Assembly (NCBI GenBank): GCA_022822445.1
Contig: JAJEBR010000005.1
Span: forward strand, 62,001 to 126,000
Direction of reading: 5' to 3'
DNA from: Gemmatimonadota bacterium
GTDB lineage: Bacteria > Gemmatimonadota > Gemmatimonadetes > Longimicrobiales > Gaopeijiaceae
Length of the DNA stretch: 64,000 bases
Position 1 is the stretch's first letter, and each line of letters begins with the position of its first letter. Below the pieces are notes generated by a model. The model did not search any database and was not told where the DNA came from. It worked only from the letters and a program-made list of their open reading frames with translations. This document shows positions 24,108 through 34,300 of this stretch, piece after piece. A program made the translations under genes and the position numbers.

Positions 24108-24944
24108 ATGTCCGGCTTCGCGGAGGTGAGCTTCAAGGGGACGCGCCGGGGCTACTTCCGGTTCGATACCCTCGACCTGGCACCTGGTGATCACGTTATT
24201 GTACAGGCGGACCGGGGCGAGGATCTGGGTGAGATCACCGCGCTGGGGAACATCGTCGAGCGCAAGTGCTCGTCGTCGGGAGGGTGCGCGACGCCCACGC
24301 CGAAGCAGCGCATCCTGAGGCGGGCCGGCGAGGAGGAGGTCCGCCGCGCGCGACACAAGGACGAGGACGAGCGGCGGGCGCGCCGGGAGACTCGCAAGCA
24401 TGTGGCGCGCCACGGTCTCAGGATGAAGGTCACCGAGACGGAGTGGCAGTTTGATCGCAAGAAGCTGATCGTGTATTTCACCGCCGAAAAGCGGGTCGAC
24501 TTCCGCGCGCTGGTGCGCGACCTCGCGCGGGCCTTCCGCACCCGCATCGAGCTCAGGCAGATCGGGGTGAGGGACGAAGCCGCGCTGCTGGGCGGGGTGG
24601 GGCGGTGCGGGCGGGAGCTGTGCTGCTCCACCTGGCTGCCCGAGCTGAAGCCGGTGAGCCTGCAGCTCGCCAAGGACCAGAGCCTGTCGCTCAACCCTGC
24701 CCAGATCTCGGGGTGCTGCGGGCGCCTCATGTGCTGCCTCATGTACGAGCACACCAGCTACGTCGAGGCCCGGCGCCGCTTCCCGCGTGAAGGACGCATG
24801 CTGAGGACGGGCCAGGGACAGGAGAAGGTGATGAGCGTGAACATCTTCCGGGAGACGATCACCCTCAGGAACAACGACGGCGAGCACCGGGTCGTCACCG
24901 TCGACCAGCTCAAGCGTGAAGTGGCCGCCAGGCGGAGGAACTAG
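24108..24944 (+). CDS. PSP1-domain protein, RicT/YaaT-like
   Basis: 278 residues. The PSP1 core is 'WQFDRKKLIVYFTAEKRVDFRALVRDLARAFRTRIELRQIGVRDEAALLGGVGRCGRELCC'. It has several cysteines (CSSSGGC; GRCGRELCC; GCCGRLMCCL), like the Fe-S-binding RicT of the RicA-RicF-RicT complex that tunes RNase Y-dependent RNA processing in Bacillus. In other phyla the role is less clear. Its end carries a conserved-looking 'INIFRETITLRN' and basic tail. It follows accA by 44 bases. Confidence 0.88.
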   Translation: MSGFAEVSFKGTRRGYFRFDTLDLAPGDHVIVQADRGEDLGEITALGNIVERKCSSSGGCATPTPKQRILRRAGEEEVRRARHKDEDERRARRETRKHVARHGLRMKVTETEWQFDRKKLIVYFTAEKRVDFRALVRDLARAFRTRIELRQIGVRDEAALLGGVGRCGRELCCSTWLPELKPVSLQLAKDQSLSLNPAQISGCCGRLMCCLMYEHTSYVEARRRFPREGRMLRTGQGQEKVMSVNIFRETITLRNNDGEHRVVTVDQLKREVAARRRN

Positions 24945-25029
24945 GCGGCCCGTGGTCAATCCCCGCGCAGTGCCGAGCAGTCCGCGGATAGTCGCCGGCC
25001 GAATGCCGCGGGGACCTGTCCCACCGACG
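24945..25029. repeat. palindromic dispersed element, copy 1 (degenerate)
   Basis: The core CGTGGTCAATCCCCGC ... GCCGGCCGAATGCCGCGGGG is an imperfect hairpin. It is related to 35039-35130 and, in reverse orientation, to 26425-26673 and 56461-56570. It begins right after the RicT-like stop codon. Confidence 0.7.
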
Positions 25030-25199
25030 ACCAGGGGGGCCGGGCGCCCGGCGGACTCGATTCTGCCGCCACAGCCGCCCAGACCTCCGAAGCCACCGCC
25101 CAAACCGGGACCGCCGCGGCCACCGCCGCCTCCGCGGCCGATACCGGGCGGGGTCTTCGCGTCGTGACCGACGCGGCGCCCGTGAGCCGTAACGCATCC

Positions 25200-26378
25200 A
25201 TGGATCCGCAAATCTCAGGGGCTCCGGGAGCATCGGCGGCTTCGGACGGAACCGGGGCTTCCAGAGCGTCCGCGGAAGCCCGCCCCGAGGTCCACGTCGA
25301 GTTCGCCGGCGTCAGCAAGAGCTACGACGGGCGTACCCTCGTGGTGAAGGATCTCGACCTGCGCGTGCGGACCGGCGAGTTCGTGACGCTGCTGGGCCCG
25401 TCCGGATCGGGCAAGACCACGATCCTGATGATGCTCGCGGGGTTCCAGGTGCCGACCGCCGGCGAGATCCGCATCGGTGGCCGGCCGATCCAGAACCAGC
25501 CGCCGCGGAAGCGCGGGATCGGGATGGTCTTCCAGAACTACGCGCTCTTCCCGCACATGAGCGTGGGAGCCAACCTGGCATTTCCGCTTGAGGTGCGGGG
25601 GATGGGGGCGGAGGAGCGGCGGGAGCGGGTGGCGCGCGCGCTGGAACTGGTGCGCCTCGGGGAACTCTCGGACCGTCGCCCAGGCCAGCTCTCCGGAGGG
25701 CAGCAGCAGCGGGTGGCGATCGCGCGGGCGCTCGTCTTCGAGCCCGAACTGGTGCTGATGGACGAGCCGCTGGGGGCGCTCGACCGCAGTCTGCGCGAGG
25801 AGATGCAGTACGAGATCCGCCGGATTCACCGGAGCCTGGGGGTCACGATCGTGTACGTGACGCACGATCAGCAGGAGGCGATGGTGATGTCGGATCGGAT
25901 CGCGGTGCTGCGCGACGGTGTGGTCGAACAGATTGCGCCCCCCGAGGGGCTCTACGAGGAGCCGGAGCGGGCGTTCGTGGCCAGCTTCATCGGTGAGAAC
26001 AACCGCCTCCACGGACGGGTCACGGGGATGGTGGACCGGGACGTGTGCGAGGTCGAGACCGGCGGCGAGCGGGTGCGCGCGCTCAAGGTCGTGCCGTGCG
26101 AGGTGGGGGACGATGTCACCCTGTCGATCCGGCCGGAGCGGGTCGAGATCAACCCGGATCCGGGGCGCTACCGCAATGAACTAGGGGCGAAGGTGGAGGA
26201 CCTGACCTTCCTCGGCGACCATCTGCGCGTGCGCCTGGCTGCGTGCGGCCGCGACGACGTCATCGTGAAGATCCCGAACGTGCTCGGCCACGGTGGCCTG
26301 CTGGAGGGGGACGCGGTGCGGATCGGCTGGACGACCAGCGACTGCCGTGCACTCAACCATGAAGGAGGAGAAGAATGA
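25200..26378 (+). CDS. PotA-type ABC transporter ATP-binding protein
   Basis: ATG 25200 is the only in-frame ATG near the start (a GTG lies at 25164). Walker A is GPSGSGKTT, the Q-loop is '[15 protein letters not shown]', the ABC signature is LSGGQQQR, Walker B is '[12 protein letters not shown]', and the H-loop is 'VTHDQQEAM'. A C-terminal TOBE-like domain follows. The layout is that of spermidine/putrescine-type importers (PotA). The stop overlaps the binding-protein ATG (ATGA). Substrate not determinable from sequence. Confidence 0.95.
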   Translation: MDPQISGAPGASAASDGTGASRASAEARPEVHVEFAGVSKSYDGRTLVVKDLDLRVRTGEFVTLLGPSGSGKTTILMMLAGFQVPTAGEIRIGGRPIQNQPPRKRGIGMVFQNYALFPHMSVGANLAFPLEVRGMGAEERRERVARALELVRLGELSDRRPGQLSGGQQQRVAIARALVFEPELVLMDEPLGALDRSLREEMQYEIRRIHRSLGVTIVYVTHDQQEAMVMSDRIAVLRDGVVEQIAPPEGLYEEPERAFVASFIGENNRLHGRVTGMVDRDVCEVETGGERVRALKVVPCEVGDDVTLSIRPERVEINPDPGRYRNELGAKVEDLTFLGDHLRVRLAACGRDDVIVKIPNVLGHGGLLEGDAVRIGWTTSDCRALNHEGGEE

Positions 26379-27805
26379 GGGTATTCGGGTCCCATCGGGC
26401 GGGAGTGGAGACGGCAGCGGGCCGGGCAGCCCGTGGAGTAAGTCCCCGCTGCATTCGAGCGGCGATGCATCCACGTTGGGCCGCGGTGCTCACGCCTTCG
26501 AAACGTCAAGAGAACTTTACCAAAAGTCATGTTATCCTTACGTTTCGAGTTCCTCAAGCACCGCTCTGCGTTGCTCCTCGGGCGAATAGCGGTGCTATTC
26601 ACTCTTCGTCGCGCCTTGCCAACGCGGCGCCTCGCCGCTCTCGGTGCTACGCGGGGATTATCCACGGGCTGCCAGGGGTCCGCGACAGGGCCGGACGCGG
26701 AGTCCGCGGGCCTGGACTGCGCGGGCGCGTTCCCGCGATGCTGGTGGCAGTGCTGGCGGTGGCCGCGTGCGGATCCGGATCCGACGCGCCGCAGTCGATC
26801 ACCGCGGTGTCCTGGGGTGGCTCCTACGGGCGCGCCGTCAACGAAGGCGCGAACATACCGTTCACGGAAGCGACCGGTATCCGGGTTGAGGTAGAGGATT
26901 ACAACGGCGGCCTCGCGCAGATCCGGGCGCAGGTCGACATCGACGAGATCCACTGGGACGTGGTCGACCTGGAGATCGCCGACGCCGTGCGGGGGTGCGA
27001 CGAGGGGTTGCTGGAGCGGATCGACCTCGCCTCGCTGCCGCCGGGCGCGGACGGAACCCCCGCCGAAGAGGACTTCGTCGACGACGGGCGAACCGATTGC
27101 GGGGTGGGCAATCTGTACTGGTCCACCGTGTATGCCTACAACGCGGACAACATCCCGGGCGAGAAGCCGGCGACGATGGCCGACTTCTTCGACCTGGAGA
27201 GGTTCCCGGGCCGCCGGGGGATGCGGCGCGTGCCGAAGGTGAACCTGGAGTTCGCGCTCATCGCCGATGGCGTTCCGCTCGACCAGGTCTATGCCACCAT
27301 GGGCACTCCCGAAGGGCTTGACCGCGCCTTCGCCAAGCTGGAGACGATCAAGGACCAGGTGATCTGGTGGGAGGCGGGGGCCCAGCCGCCGCAGATGCTT
27401 GCGGACGGCGAAGTGACGATGACCACCGCCTACAACGGCCGCATCTTCAACGCGCAGGTTCTGGAGAATCAGCCGTTCGTGATCGTCTGGGACGGGCAGC
27501 TGCTGGACGTGGGCCAGGTGGGGATCGTCGCGGGGACGCCGAGGCTGGAGGCTGCACTGCAGTATCTGGCCTTCTCGACCAGTGCCGAATCGATGGCGCG
27601 GATCGGTCGCCGAATCTCGTATTCGCCCATGCGCAAGTCGGGGATGCCGCTGGTGACAACCCACGTGGTGGCGGGGGTGGAGATGGAGCCGCACATGCCG
27701 GCCAGTCCCGCCAACGCGGCGAACGCCCTGCGCTACGACTGGGCCTGGTGGGTCGATCACCAGGATGAGTTGAGCGAACGCTTCAGCGCCTGGCTGGCGC
27801 GCTGA
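26375..27805 (+). CDS. PotD-type periplasmic solute-binding lipoprotein with in-frame repeat insertion in its leader
   Basis: A strong AAGGAGGAGAAGA Shine-Dalgarno points to ATG 26375, which overlaps the ATPase stop. The mature protein starts after the lipobox 'MLVAVLAVAAC' (about residue 132) with 'SITAVSWGGSYGRAVNEGANIPFTEATGIRVEVEDYNGG', typical of PotD/extracellular solute-binding family 1. Normal leaders are 20-35 residues, but here about 130 residues precede the lipobox. The excess (26425-26673) is a palindromic repeat that leaves the frame open. Whether the long leader still exports the protein is unclear. Confidence 0.85.
   Translation: MRVFGSHRAGVETAAGRAARGVSPRCIRAAMHPRWAAVLTPSKRQENFTKSHVILTFRVPQAPLCVAPRANSGAIHSSSRLANAAPRRSRCYAGIIHGLPGVRDRAGRGVRGPGLRGRVPAMLVAVLAVAACGSGSDAPQSITAVSWGGSYGRAVNEGANIPFTEATGIRVEVEDYNGGLAQIRAQVDIDEIHWDVVDLEIADAVRGCDEGLLERIDLASLPPGADGTPAEEDFVDDGRTDCGVGNLYWSTVYAYNADNIPGEKPATMADFFDLERFPGRRGMRRVPKVNLEFALIADGVPLDQVYATMGTPEGLDRAFAKLETIKDQVIWWEAGAQPPQMLADGEVTMTTAYNGRIFNAQVLENQPFVIVWDGQLLDVGQVGIVAGTPRLEAALQYLAFSTSAESMARIGRRISYSPMRKSGMPLVTTHVVAGVEMEPHMPASPANAANALRYDWAWWVDHQDELSERFSAWLAR
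26425..26673. repeat. palindromic dispersed element, copy 2, inside the PotD-like CDS
   Basis: It is bounded by perfect 13-bp inverted ends, GGCAGCCCGTGGA (26425-26437) and TCCACGGGCTGCC (26661-26673). Inner ends GTCCCCGCTGCATTCGAGC and GGTGCTACGCGGGGATTATCC match copy 3 in reverse. The loop holds about 150 extra bases not found in the other copies, including an inner dyad TCGAAACGT...ACGTTTCGA (about 26498-26545). The 249-bp total is a multiple of three. Confidence 0.8.
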
Positions 27806-27810
27806 GAACC

Positions 27811-29058
27811 GTGTCCGGGAGGGACCGGGCCCGGCTGCGCACGCGCCTGGCGGGGCCGGATCGACGGGGCCGGCTTAGTGCGCTCGGCCTGGTCGCGCCG
27901 CTGCTCTTGTTCGTCGGCGTGACCTTCATTGCGCCGCTGGTGACGATGCTGGTCAGAAGCGTCCACGATCCGGTGGTTGCGGATGCCTTTCCGGAGACGC
28001 TCGAGATGCTGGGCGAGTGGGACGGGGACGGGTTGCCGCCCGAGGCGGTGTACGAGACGGCCGCGCTGGAGCTGGCACGTTCGGGAGAGGAGCGGACGAT
28101 CGGCCAGGTCGCGGGCCGGGTGAATCGGGTGCAGGCCGGCCTGCGGAGCGCCTTCACGGGGAGCGCGAGGGGGCTGGAAGACGCGGCACCGGACCCGGCG
28201 GCGGAAAACCCCTGGCGCGAAGCCCTGGTCGGTATCGACTCCGCGTGGGCCGATCCCGCCACCTGGCATGCGCTGCGCACGACCGGCGAGCGCTTCACGT
28301 CGCGCCACTACCTCAACGCCGTGGACCTCCAGCGCCTGCCCGACGGCAGTGTCGCGCGGCAGCCCGAAGAGCGCCGGATCTATCTGCGGCTCTTCGCGCG
28401 CACCATGCTGGTGAGCGGGACAATCACCGTCCTCTGCCTCCTCCTGGGCTATCCGGTCGCGTACCTGATCGCCCGCGCACCGACCCGGCGCGCAAACCTG
28501 CTCCTCCTGCTCGTGCTGGTTCCATTCTGGACCTCCCTGCTGGTGCGCACGACGGCGTGGATCGTCCTGCTCCAGAACCAGGGAGTGATCAACGACCTGC
28601 TCGTGGCGATCGGCCTGGTCAGCGACGACGGGCGCCTCGCGATGGTCTACAACATGACCGGGACCATCGTGGCGATGACCCACGTGCTGCTGCCGTTCAT
28701 GGTGCTGCCGCTGTATTCGGTCATGCGGGGCATTCCGCCCCAGCACATGAGCGCCGCGGCCTCCCTTGGCGCCACGCCGCTGCAGGCCTTCCTGCGCGTG
28801 TACTGGCCGCAGTCGCTGCCCGGGGTCGGGGCCGGCGCGCTCCTCGTCTTCATCCTGTCGATCGGGTTCTACATCACCCCGGCGCTCGTCGGCGGCAGTG
28901 ACGGTCAGCTGATCTCCAACATGATCGCCTACCACATGCAGACGTCGCTGAACTGGGGGCTGGCCGGGGCGCTCGGTGGCATCCTGCTGGTGGGCGTACT
29001 CGCGCTGTACATGGTGTACGACCGGCTCGTCGGCGTCGAGCGGATGGGGCTGAGCTGA
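27811..29058 (+). CDS. PotB-type ABC transporter permease
   Basis: 415 residues from GTG 27811, 5 bases after the binding protein. A first transmembrane helix (LGLVAPLLLFVGVTFIAPLVTMLV) is followed by an unusually long periplasmic stretch (about residues 55-185), then five helices. The ATPase-contact EAA motif is 'SAAASLGATPLQAFLRVYWPQSLPGV'. PotB-like permeases usually have 280-310 residues, so the loop accounts for about 110 extra. The second half aligns well with the family. Confidence 0.92.
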   Translation: MSGRDRARLRTRLAGPDRRGRLSALGLVAPLLLFVGVTFIAPLVTMLVRSVHDPVVADAFPETLEMLGEWDGDGLPPEAVYETAALELARSGEERTIGQVAGRVNRVQAGLRSAFTGSARGLEDAAPDPAAENPWREALVGIDSAWADPATWHALRTTGERFTSRHYLNAVDLQRLPDGSVARQPEERRIYLRLFARTMLVSGTITVLCLLLGYPVAYLIARAPTRRANLLLLLVLVPFWTSLLVRTTAWIVLLQNQGVINDLLVAIGLVSDDGRLAMVYNMTGTIVAMTHVLLPFMVLPLYSVMRGIPPQHMSAAASLGATPLQAFLRVYWPQSLPGVGAGALLVFILSIGFYITPALVGGSDGQLISNMIAYHMQTSLNWGLAGALGGILLVGVLALYMVYDRLVGVERMGLS

Positions 29059-29059
29059 G

Positions 29060-29947
29060 ATGTCGGAGCATACGGACCGACGGCATTCGCGGCCCGTGAC
29101 CGCAGCGCGCGCCCGCTTGACCGCGCGCACTCGCGCCGCCGTGGTACCGCGGCTGGGCCGCCTCGCCTACCTGGCCTTCTGCGCGGCCGTGTTCGTCTTC
29201 CTGGTGGCGCCGATCCTGGTCATCGTGCCGCTCAGCTTCAACGCCGAGCCGTACTTCACCTTCACCGAGGGGATGCTGCGGCTCGACGCGGATGCCTTCT
29301 CGCTCCGGTGGTACCGGGAGATCGTCGAGAACGAGGCCTGGCGGGGGAGTCTGGTGAACAGCCTTGTGATCGGGGTCAGCGCGACGGTGCTGGCGACGGT
29401 GCTGGGCACTCTGGCGGCGCTTGGCCTCGCGAGCCCGGGGGTGCCCGCGAGACGTGCGATCATGGGCATCCTCATCTCACCGATGGTCACGCCCGTGATC
29501 ATCGCGGCCGCCGGGATGTTCTTCTTCTACTCGAATCTGGGGCTGGGGCAGACCCATCTGGGCATCATTCTCGCGCACGCCACGCTCGGCGTGCCCTTCG
29601 TCGTGGTCACCGTGACCGCCACCCTGGCCTCCTTCGACCGCAACCTCACCCGCGCGGCCGCCAGCCTCGGCGCGGGCCCGTGGACCACATTCCGGCGCAT
29701 CCAGCTCCCGCTCATCGCGCCCGGCGTGATTTCGGGCGCGCTCTTCGCCTTCGCGGTATCCTTCGACGAAGTGGTGGTGGTCCTCTTCATGGGCGGTGTG
29801 GAGCAGCGCACGATCCCGCGCCAGATGTGGTCGGGAATCCGCGAGCAGATCAGTCCCGCGATCCTGGCAGTGGCCACCTTCCTGATCGTGTTCGCGGCCC
29901 TGCTCCTGGTTGTCGTGGCGTGGCTGCGGAGGCGGTCGCCGGGCTGA
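29060..29947 (+). CDS. PotC-type ABC transporter permease
   Basis: 295 residues, starting one base after the PotB-like stop. Six transmembrane helices are evident (AYLAFCAAVFVFLVAPILVIVPLSF; VIGVSATVLATVLGTLAALGLA; IMGILISPMVTPVIIAAAGMFFFY and others) with the EAA loop 'RAAASLGAGPWTTFRRIQLPLIAPGV'. It completes the PotABCD-type importer. The 3' end overlaps an antisense reading frame of the next lipoprotein gene by 98 bases. Confidence 0.94.
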   Translation: MSEHTDRRHSRPVTAARARLTARTRAAVVPRLGRLAYLAFCAAVFVFLVAPILVIVPLSFNAEPYFTFTEGMLRLDADAFSLRWYREIVENEAWRGSLVNSLVIGVSATVLATVLGTLAALGLASPGVPARRAIMGILISPMVTPVIIAAAGMFFFYSNLGLGQTHLGIILAHATLGVPFVVVTVTATLASFDRNLTRAAASLGAGPWTTFRRIQLPLIAPGVISGALFAFAVSFDEVVVVLFMGGVEQRTIPRQMWSGIREQISPAILAVATFLIVFAALLLVVVAWLRRRSPG

Positions 29948-31325
29948 TCCCGCCAGATTCAGCCCCGCGGGTACGCGCGGTGGCGGGACGTCCGTCCGGG
30001 GATCGGTCGCCGGCCGCCGAACCGCCCGCCACCGGTGTTCCTGTCACCTCGATCCAGTCAATGAGCGCGGTCCGCTCGTTCGCACCGTCCAACGGGACCG
30101 TCCACAGCTCCAGGCCGGTGAGGATCGCCAGTTCGGGCGGAGCACCCTGTGAGCCGAGGTCCTCGAAGTAGACTGTATCGCTTCCCACGGTGACGCTGAT
30201 TCTCAGTTGCCGGAAGGACACGGTCACGTCGGTGAAGACACCGGCGCTGTCGGCGATCACCTCCGAATCCGTAAAGAAGACCGGTTGCCAGCCCGGGGCG
30301 CCGCGGGGGAGAATCAGGAACCGGAAATTGGTGTCCCGACCCTCCAGCGACACACCGGAGCCGAACTCGGCTGCCACCGTCGGAATATCGGGCGTGGCAG
30401 TATGGAACACGACCCTCGCCACGCCGTCCTCGTGCGCGCGTCCCAACCGGATGTCGGCCTGCCACCCGCTCAGATTCCTGCCACCCTCGCGGACGGCCCG
30501 CCCCGGCACTCCCGCGGAGGTGTTCGTGAGCCGCAGCACGCCGTCGATCACCTCGGCGCCGGCCTGGGCGATCTGCCAGCCCCCAAGGTTCGCCGAGTCG
30601 AAGTCGTCGCGGAAGCCCGGCGGCCCGGCCGTCGACTGCACAACGACCTCCTGCTCCGCGGAAAGGCCGCCCGGATCCGTAGCGGTAACCGTCACGGTCG
30701 TGACTCCCGACGCCAGAGCCGCAAAGCTCACCACGCTTCCGGAAACTTCCGCAGCCGCGACACCGGGATCCTGCGAGGCTGCGGAATACTCCAGACGATC
30801 CGCATCGGGGTCGCGGAAGTACCAGACCACGTCGACTTCGAACGGACGCTCCTCGTCGACGCTCACCGGCGGGATGCTCCCGACCGCGATCGGCGAACGG
30901 TTGGGAAGCCTGACCGACACCTGGATGCTGAGGGCCGCGAAGAGCCCGCCCGGGTCGGTTGCGGTAACCGTCACTGACGCGTCGCCCTCGGTGGCGGCGG
31001 CAATCGTCAGTTCGCTTCCCGACATGCTGGCGGTCACCCGGCCGGGGTGAGTCGACTCGGCGGCGTAGGTGAGGTCGTCACCGTCCGGATCGCTGAAGAG
31101 ACCGGCCACGTTGTGCGTGACGGACATGCCGGGCATGAGGGCGCTCACCGGGATCGTGCCCGTGCGCTCCGGGGGACGGTTCGGCCCGGTCGAGTCGGAG
31201 CACGCCACCAGCCAGCCAGCGGCGAGCAGTCCGGCCAGGACAGGCCCTTGCCCGAGAACCCTGGCGCGCCATTTCCCGGCTGCTGGCGCGGCCGGGCCCG
31301 CCTTGCCGTCTCGATACGATGGCAT
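29850..31325 (-). CDS. cadherin-like / lectin-fold lipoprotein
   Basis: 491 residues. Lipoprotein signal 'VLAGLLAAGWLVAC' (Cys about residue 42). Two cadherin/BIG-like repeats with DPDGDxLxYxAES and 'VTVTATDPGGL' motifs (residues 55-235) lead to a jelly-roll-like domain ('FRDDFDSANLGGWQIAQAGAEVIDGVLRLTNTSAG' ... 'IDWIEVTGT'). The last about 60 residues (GGSAAGDRSPDGRP...) are low-complexity and run antisense into the PotC-like gene, so the natural end may have been about 30050. It starts 3 bases after the LRR-protease stop: one operon. Confidence 0.75.
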   Translation of the reverse strand: MPSYRDGKAGPAAPAAGKWRARVLGQGPVLAGLLAAGWLVACSDSTGPNRPPERTGTIPVSALMPGMSVTHNVAGLFSDPDGDDLTYAAESTHPGRVTASMSGSELTIAAATEGDASVTVTATDPGGLFAALSIQVSVRLPNRSPIAVGSIPPVSVDEERPFEVDVVWYFRDPDADRLEYSAASQDPGVAAAEVSGSVVSFAALASGVTTVTVTATDPGGLSAEQEVVVQSTAGPPGFRDDFDSANLGGWQIAQAGAEVIDGVLRLTNTSAGVPGRAVREGGRNLSGWQADIRLGRAHEDGVARVVFHTATPDIPTVAAEFGSGVSLEGRDTNFRFLILPRGAPGWQPVFFTDSEVIADSAGVFTDVTVSFRQLRISVTVGSDTVYFEDLGSQGAPPELAILTGLELWTVPLDGANERTALIDWIEVTGTPVAGGSAAGDRSPDGRPATARTRGAESGGISPATASAATPRQPGAGPRTRSGRWPLPGSRD

Positions 31326-31328
31326 CGG

Positions 31329-34300
31329 TCAGTTCCCCACGACCCGAACGATGCGCCCGTCCGCGTCAACGACGATGACCGGTCCCCTCAGCACGTCGTT
31401 CCGCAGATCGATTACGGGAGCGTCCTGCCTGTCCGCGGCGGCGGCCCCGGGAAGCGTGTAGGGGTCCGCAAGGTCGACGTTGACGGTGTAGCCCAGGTCC
31501 GCGAGCGACTGAATCGTGATGGCGCTCAACGGGTCGACGAAGCCGATGGAAGCGAACGGCGTCATCAACTCGGTGACGAGCACCGACTGCCGCCAGTGGG
31601 AGTCCCCCGAGCCCGGCCCCGCCTGGTTTTCGACCGGCACCTTGGCGCCATCGTAGTCCTTGCCGCCCGCCTCGTTGAAGGCGGCCACGGCCAGCGGCCC
31701 GGCGAAGTGCGTGTCGGCGTCTGCGGGTCCCCCGATGGACGGTTCACGCAGCAGGCCGAAATCGCCCCACACCGACCCGATTCCCAGCACATGCCCCATC
31801 TCGTGGAGGATCAGCTCTTCCACGTCGTCCATGTTGCCCCGGTCGAGGAGACGGTCGAGATCGTCACTGTCGAAGCGGATGGTTCCCATGAAGGGGAGCA
31901 TCGACCCGTCCCGCACCCCGCACGGCCGCGCTCCCGCCAGAATGCCGCCCGGCCCGTCGACGGGGCGAACCGCGATCACGACCACGACATCGTCGATGAT
32001 GGCGACGGGCTGCTCGGACACGATGTCGTCGCACCCCAGCCGTCCGATCCGGTCGGCGGGGACGTCGGGCAGCTCGGTATCGGCCAGAATCGTCATCCAC
32101 CAGCCCGCCGCCTGCTCGATGGCGGTCCTCAGGTCGGCGCTGACCGAGTCCGTGAGCAACACCTCCATGTCGTATGAGCCGGGGATCACGTCGCGCACGC
32201 TCACCCCGAAGGACATGCTGGCGCTCAGACCGCCCGGGTCCGTGGCGACGACGGTGACGCGCGTGCTGCCGGGCGTCTCCGGCACGACGATGACACGTCC
32301 GCCGGCGCTCGTGACCGCAGCGATGCCCGGATTCGACACCGCGAAGGAGTAGTTCAGCATGTCGCCATCGGGGTCGCTGAAATACGAGTCGGGAGAGAAC
32401 CCCTGTTCCGCGCCCTGAACGCGCAGCCGGAACCACGGCAGCTCGCGCAGCGCGACGGGGGCGTGGTTCGACAGTTCGCCGAAAAGGACGAGCGGGTCAC
32501 CCAGCTCCAGCGCGATGCCCGTGAACCCGTGCGGCAGTCTGGGCAGGGGGCCCGGGCTGACCTGGGTGCCGGGCTGTCCGGCGGCGAGGGTCACGGTGGC
32601 GGCCTCCGAGACCCCCTCGCCCGCACGGAGCAGCAGCGCGTCGGTTGTGACTTCGCCGCCGTGCACGGATAGCGGCACACGAAGGTCGAAAGGCGCACCC
32701 GATGCGAGCCGCCCGGCCACGGTGCCCGGCCCCGGCGCAAATGCGACGTCGTCGGTTCGGGCGACGACGACATGCAGCGGGAACGGCGACCCCGGATTGT
32801 CCTCGAGATTGAGCGACCGGAGCCGGGAATGGCCGAGAAAGAAGCCGTTCGGCAGCTCCTCGATCCGGTTCTCCGGCGCATGCAGCAGCTCCAGGCTGTC
32901 CAGTCCCGGCAACAGGCCCCGCGGCAGTGCGGAAAGCTCGTTCCGGTTGAGGAACAGTCGCTGCAGCCGGTTCAATCCCGCGAAGAGTTCAGCCGTAACG
33001 TCGGTGAGCTGATTGATCGCAAGGGCCAGCAGGGCGAGTTGCTCCTGGTCCGCAAAGACGCCCGGCGGGAGTTCCGTGAGCTGGTTGCCGCTGAGCCAGA
33101 GCCGCTGCAGGTTGGCCAGCCCCGCGAAGGCGTCCGGCGGCAACTCGCCGATCCGGTTCCGGTCCAGCGCCAGCCATTCCAGGTTCTCGAGTCCGGAGAA
33201 TGTTCCGGGAGAAATGCCCGTGATCTCGTTTTCGGCCAATAGCAGCCGCGTGAGCGAAGTCAGACCCGCAAGGGCACCGGGCGGCACGGCCCTGATCCGG
33301 TTCTCGAAGAGGTAGAGCTGTTGCAGCTCCGCGAGCCCGGTGAACGCTCCTGCCGGCAACTCCTCGATCAGATTCTGCTGGAGATGGAGCTGAGTGAGCC
33401 CGGGGCTTCCGGACAGCCATCCCGTGGGCACTTCGGTCAACCGGTTGGAACCGAGCTGCAGCCAGAAGAGCCCGGCCGGACCCACGGCGGGCAGTTCGGT
33501 CAGCTGATTGTTGTTGAGCCAGACGACTCCCAGGTTCTCCAGCTCGGAGATCGCGGGCGGGACGGAGGCGAGCAGGTTGTTGTCCAGGAGCAGCGAACTC
33601 AGCCGGTTCAGGCCCGCGAACACGTCGTCCGGCAATTCGGAGATGCGGTTGGATGACAGGGCCAGGACATCCAGCGCCTCCAGGTCCGAGAACACGCCGG
33701 CGGGAAGGATGCTGATCCGGTTCTGCAACAGCGCCAGTTGCCGGAGACTGGTGACGCCCGAGAAAACGTCGGGCGGCAGCGATTCCAGTTGCGTTCCCTG
33801 GATCACGATCACTGCGACGTTCACGAGTCCGGCAAAGTCGCGCGACTTCAGCGCGGTGAGGGCGCGGTTGCCGGCCCCCTGCATAATTGCGCGCGGATCG
33901 CTCGAGGGCTCGGCCGCGTCGGAAGAACAGTCCACGAACGGTCCCGGCCACTGCCAATCCGACGGGACCCGGGGGGAAACCGGGGAATCGGCATTGCACG
34001 GTTCCGGCACGGTGAGATCGAGGGACGGCGGTTGGTCGCCGGACCTTTGGAATGCGGGAATGGCGATGAACCGAACCCGACCCAGATCCTCGGTCTGCAC
34101 GGCGGAGCAATCCGCCGGCGGCAACTGAGCCAGTATGGCCTCCTGGACCTCCGGCGTCCGGTCACAGACGCCCTCGGCGATCGCGCCCGTACCCCTGCGC
34201 CTGGCGCCCACCTTGTACCCCGCACCGCTGGTCGGGTCGTCCAGCGTGATGGTGAAGAACTCACGAGCCGGCTCGATGTCCTCGTCGTCGTTGAAGGCGA

